A stretch of 64,000 nt of DNA, taken from the NCBI GenBank assembly GCA_036383895.1, contig DASVNK010000030.1:1-64000 (forward strand), in the 5' to 3' direction. How positions within the stretch are numbered: the first letter of the stretch is position 1; every line of letters starts with the position of its first letter. The notes under the pieces are model-generated. The model worked only from the letters and a program-made list of their open reading frames with translations. It was not told the origin of the DNA and did no database searches. The position numbers were made by a program, and so were the translations under genes. Source of the DNA: DASVNK01 sp036383895 (GTDB lineage: Bacteria > Verrucomicrobiota > Verrucomicrobiia > Limisphaerales > SXQI01). Of the stretch, positions 60,764 to 64,000 are shown piece after piece.

Positions 60764-61615
60764 ATGTTGAAGAGGAAAATAACACTCGGCCATTCGCCCG
60801 ATCCAGACGATGCATTCATGTTCTACGGCTTGGCCAAGGAACTAATTCCGTCTGGCGATTTCGAATTCGAGCACATCCTCCAGGATATCCAAACCCTCAA
60901 CGAACGCGCCACCCGCGGTGAACTCGACGTCTCCGCCATCAGCATTCACGCCTACGCCTACGTCAGCGACAAATACGCCCTCCTTCCCAGCGGTGCCAGC
61001 ATGGGCGACGGCTACGGCCCCATGCTCGTCGCCAAAGAAAAATTCTCCAAAGATGAAGTCGCCCGCAAACGTATCGCCGTCCCCGGCAAAATGACCAGCG
61101 CCTTCCTCGCACTTCAACTTTGGCTCGAGAAAAAATCCTCCGAATTCGATTTCATCGTCGTCCCCTTCGACCAAATCTTCTCCGCCGTTCGCGAAGGCCG
61201 CGCCGACGTCGGGCTCATCATTCACGAAGGCCAGCTCACCTACCGCGACCAGGGCCTGCATCTCTGCGAAGACCTCGGCATCTGGTGGGGCCGCACCCAG
61301 GACTGCCTGCCGCTCCCGCTCGGCGGCAACGTCATTCACAAACGCTTCTCACCCGCCGACCGTAAAAAAATTTCCGACCTTCTCACTGCCAGCATCCAAT
61401 TCAGCCTCGACCACCGCCCCGAAGCCGTCCAACACGCCCTCCAATTCGCCCGCGACATGGGCCTCGACCTCGCCGATAAATTCGTCGGCATGTATGTCAA
61501 CCACTGGACCCTCGACTACGGTGAACGCGGCCGCGAAAGCATCCGCCGCTTCCTCCACCTCGCCCACACCCGCGGCCTCATCCCCCACCGCCAGGAATTG
61601 GAATTCGTTACCTAA
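60764..61615 (+). CDS. mqnD: 1,4-dihydroxy-6-naphthoate synthase (futalosine menaquinone pathway)
   Basis: MqnD converts cyclic dehypoxanthine futalosine to 1,4-dihydroxy-6-naphthoate. The 283-residue protein has the N-terminal LGHSPDPDDAFMFYGLA, the most diagnostic stretch, then HILQDIQTLNERATRGELDVSAISIHAYAYV, IIHEGQLTY, LGGNVIHKRF and a C-terminal helical part. It has a periplasmic-binding-protein-like fold but no signal peptide. The other futalosine genes (mqnA, B, C, E) are not in the window. The last four bases overlap the stop of the convergent DUF1501 gene. Confidence 0.92.
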   Translation: MLKRKITLGHSPDPDDAFMFYGLAKELIPSGDFEFEHILQDIQTLNERATRGELDVSAISIHAYAYVSDKYALLPSGASMGDGYGPMLVAKEKFSKDEVARKRIAVPGKMTSAFLALQLWLEKKSSEFDFIVVPFDQIFSAVREGRADVGLIIHEGQLTYRDQGLHLCEDLGIWWGRTQDCLPLPLGGNVIHKRFSPADRKKISDLLTASIQFSLDHRPEAVQHALQFARDMGLDLADKFVGMYVNHWTLDYGERGRESIRRFLHLAHTRGLIPHRQELEFVT

Positions 61616-63063
61616 GCGAGAATCTCCTTCACCACATGCCCATGCACATCCGTCAGCCTGAAATCTCTTCCTTGAAACCGGAAAGTCAGCTTCTCATGGT
61701 CAAATCCCAGCAGATGCAAAATCGTCGCCTGCAAGTCATGCACGTGCACCTTGTTCTCCACCACTGAAAACCCCAGCTCATCCGTCTCACCGTAACTGAA
61801 CCCGGCCTTCACTCCGCCGCCCGCCATGAACAGCGAGTAGCAATCCGGATAATGATCGCGCCCTAAAATTTTTCCTTCCGCCGTGCGCCCTTCACGAAAT
61901 GGCGTGCGCCCAAATTCCCCGCCCCAAATCACCAGCGTATCCTCGAGCAACCCGCGCTGCTTCAAGTCCGCGATCAACGCTGCCACCGGTTTGTCCGTTC
62001 GCGCGCATTTGTTCGTCAGCCCGTCCCGAATATCTTCGGATGGTCCGGTTCCATGAAAATCCCAACCCCAATCGAACAACTGCACATATCGCACGCCCTG
62101 TTCCACCAAGCGCCGCGCCAGTAAACAGTTATTCGCAAAGCTCGCATCGCCCGGCTTCGCCCCGTATGCCTCCAGCACGGATTGCGGCTCGCGCGCAATA
62201 TCCATCACTTCCGGCACCGACACCTGCATGCGAAACGCCAATTCATACTGCGCGATCCGCGTGATAGTTTCCGGATGTCCCAGTTCCTGCGCCTGCAATT
62301 CATTCAAGTCCCGCAACGCATCCAGCGTCTTCCGTCGCAGCGCCCGATCCATTCCCGGCGGATCCGATACATACAGCACCGGATCGCCCTTCGAACGACA
62401 CTGAACTCCCTGGAAAACCGACGGCAAAAATCCGCTCCCCCAACCACTCTGCCCCGCGCTCGGCTGCACCCCGCTCGAGATCAGTACTACAAATCCCGGC
62501 AAATTCTCATTCTCCGATCCCAACCCATACGTCACCCACGACCCAAACGACGGCCGCCCCTGCCGCGGCGATCCTGTGAACAGCAACAACTCCGCCGGCG
62601 CATGATTGAACTGGTCCGTGTTCATCGAACGAATCATGCACATGTCATCCGCGATCGCGTGAAAGTTCGGCACCGCGTCCGACATCCAAATCCCGCCCTT
62701 CCCATACTGCGCAAATTTCCGCGGCGTCCCCAGCAACCGCGGCGTGCTCGACGTGAACGCAAATTTCTTCCCCTTCGTGAATTCGTCCGGACACAACTGC
62801 CCATTCCGCTTCACCAACTCCGGTTTGTAATCGAACAAATCCAGGTGCGGCGGCGCGCCCGACATGTGCAGATAAATGATTCGTTTCGCTTTCGGCCGAA
62901 AATGCGGCTGATGCGGCGCAAGTGGATTCAACGCCGCTTTCGACATCGCTTGCGCGCGGGCTCCAAGCGTCTGCAACGCAATCGCGCCCAAACTCAACTG
63001 CCCCGCGCTCTTCAGGAACTGCCGTCGCGTGACGTGCTGCAATTGCTCAAATTTCAGATTCAT
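61612..63063 (-). CDS. DUF1501 (sulfatase-like) exported protein
   Basis: A 483-residue protein with a twin-arginine signal (TRRQFLKSAGQLSLGAIALQTLGARA, about 11-38). DUF1501 proteins belong to the alkaline-phosphatase/sulfatase superfamily; RIIYLHMSGAPPHLDLFDYKPEL and the metal-like HVH/HYPD patterns near the end (GRDHYPDCYSLFMAGGG, VHVHDLQATILHLLGFDHEKL) are characteristic. In Planctomycetes and Verrucomicrobia they occur next to DUF1549/DUF1553 genes; substrates are unknown but a role in polysaccharide use is often proposed. It starts one base after the DUF1553 gene ends and is the second gene of that operon. The product is exported folded through Tat. Confidence 0.9.
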   Translation of the reverse strand: MNLKFEQLQHVTRRQFLKSAGQLSLGAIALQTLGARAQAMSKAALNPLAPHQPHFRPKAKRIIYLHMSGAPPHLDLFDYKPELVKRNGQLCPDEFTKGKKFAFTSSTPRLLGTPRKFAQYGKGGIWMSDAVPNFHAIADDMCMIRSMNTDQFNHAPAELLLFTGSPRQGRPSFGSWVTYGLGSENENLPGFVVLISSGVQPSAGQSGWGSGFLPSVFQGVQCRSKGDPVLYVSDPPGMDRALRRKTLDALRDLNELQAQELGHPETITRIAQYELAFRMQVSVPEVMDIAREPQSVLEAYGAKPGDASFANNCLLARRLVEQGVRYVQLFDWGWDFHGTGPSEDIRDGLTNKCARTDKPVAALIADLKQRGLLEDTLVIWGGEFGRTPFREGRTAEGKILGRDHYPDCYSLFMAGGGVKAGFSYGETDELGFSVVENKVHVHDLQATILHLLGFDHEKLTFRFQGRDFRLTDVHGHVVKEILA

Positions 63064-63064
63064 C

Positions 63065-64000
63065 TCAGCGCTTCATCAAAGTTTCGTCCAAATTCAGCAG
63101 CACGTTTGCCACCGCCGTCCACGCCGCCAACTCAATCGGCTCTGCCCCCTCGTCGTTTGCGAACTTCTTCGCCTTCTCTTCCGGATTTTTCGCAAACTCC
63201 GCCATCGCCTCGCCAAAAAGTTCCGCCAGCCGATTCACTTCCTTCTCGTTCGCCGGTCGCCCGAGGCAAGTCTCCACTCCGAACTTAATCCGTTCCGTCA
63301 CCGAAGTCCCGCCCTTCATCATCCGCAACGCCAACCCTTCGGCCGCTTCCAGAAAAACTTCATCGTTCAACGTCACCAACGCCTGCAATGGCGTATTCGT
63401 CCGTGTCCGTCGTATCGTGCATACTTCCCGATTCGGCGCGTCGAATGTCGTCATGGATGGATACGGACTCGTCCGTCGCCATTCCGTGTAAAGCCCTCGC
63501 CGGAACCGATCCTGCCCCTCGCTCGTTTTCCAATCCACCGAACTCCCAAACGCCGCCTTCAATCCACTGTTCGGCCGCGCCGGTCGCACCGAAGGCCCAT
63601 ACATCTTTTCGCTCAACAATCCCGCCACCGCCAGCGCCTGGTCCCGAATCGTTTCCGCGGACATCCGGAATCGCGGCCCACGCGCCAGCAGCCGATTGTC
63701 CGGATCGCGCTCCACTAATTCCGGCGTCACTTTCGAGCTCTGCCGATACGTCGCCGATATTACCAGCAGCTTCAGAAATTTCTTCACGTCCCAACCCTGC
63801 GCCATGAATTCCGTCGCGAGCCAATCCAGCAACTCCGGGTGCGACGGCAACTCACCCTGCGCACCGAACTCTTCGCTCGTGCTCACCAATCCAATCCCGA
63901 AAATCTGTTCCCAAAATCGATTCACCACCACCCGCGCCGTCAACGGATTCTCCTCTGAAACCAGCCACTTCGCCAACGCCAGCCGATCTTGCGGCATGTC
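63065..64000 (-). CDS. DUF1553 domain protein (PSD1-type cytochrome-associated family), partial
   Basis: The frame is open to the window end; about 311 residues are seen, the N-terminus is cut off. RLALAKWLVSEENPLTARVVVNRFWEQIFGIGLVSTSEEFGAQGELPSHPELLDWLA and the end TNTPLQALVTLNDEVFLEAAEGLA define DUF1553, which in full proteins follows DUF1549 and often an N-terminal cytochrome-c-like (PSCyt) domain. These are planctomycete/verrucomicrobial secreted families of unknown function. The stop codon is one base away from the DUF1501 start, so the two are transcribed together. Confidence 0.92.
   Translation of the reverse strand, partial: DMPQDRLALAKWLVSEENPLTARVVVNRFWEQIFGIGLVSTSEEFGAQGELPSHPELLDWLATEFMAQGWDVKKFLKLLVISATYRQSSKVTPELVERDPDNRLLARGPRFRMSAETIRDQALAVAGLLSEKMYGPSVRPARPNSGLKAAFGSSVDWKTSEGQDRFRRGLYTEWRRTSPYPSMTTFDAPNREVCTIRRTRTNTPLQALVTLNDEVFLEAAEGLALRMMKGGTSVTERIKFGVETCLGRPANEKEVNRLAELFGEAMAEFAKNPEEKAKKFANDEGAEPIELAAWTAVANVLLNLDETLMKR

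Overview
The window looks like a chromosomal segment of a moderately GC-rich member of the Verrucomicrobiota, probably near the Pedosphaera/Limisphaera group (inference). Pointers are the paired DUF1501 and DUF1553 genes at the right edge, solitary genes with prepilin-type N-termini, a secreted protein ending in an 'SSDLVNW...FYRV' tail, a Bacteroidetes-like type II topoisomerase pair, and a futalosine-pathway menaquinone gene (mqnD). No rRNA, tRNA, CRISPR array or complete insertion sequence was recognised.

Left part (1-16 kb) is mostly housekeeping: the end of a PfkB-family kinase, rpsB-tsf with a hairpin between them, a pseudopilin-like gene, an outer-membrane barrel candidate, and parE/parC-type topoisomerase genes separated by an opposite-strand RHH/PIN toxin-antitoxin pair. 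An FmdB zinc ribbon, a solitary DnaB-N/RepA-like helicase, yraN-rnhB, another pseudopilin-like gene and a MoxR/DUF58 pair follow.

Middle-left (16-31 kb): a secreted M49 peptidase; a tightly coupled operon of ECF sigma factor, membrane-anchored dockerin protein, cohesin-like secreted protein and VIT/VWA lipoprotein; an arsenic locus (arsR divergent from an aqpS-like channel, DUF6428 and thioredoxin-type arsC); then sufE-tatD, a lysozyme-like secreted protein, ridA, tcdA, an esterase, a DsrE-like pair and a secreted multidomain protein.

The most unusual object is at 31320-41552: a single 3410-residue secretin with one N0-like domain, about 36 tandem N1-type domains and one C-terminal secretin pore. 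Ordinary secretins carry two to four N domains. A small lipoprotein gene follows after one base and may be its partner.

Right part (42-64 kb): yajQ, ligA-phosphatase, a methyltransferase, a PepSY-like secreted protein, an orphan sugar-type ABC ATPase with a GbsR-like regulator, a MgtC/DUF4010 membrane protein, a long leader with an 11-bp tandem repeat upstream of the pyruvate dehydrogenase operon (aceE-aceF-lpd), a TPR/thioredoxin-fold fusion, an AlkD-like protein, mqnD, and the DUF1501/DUF1553 pair cut by the window edge.
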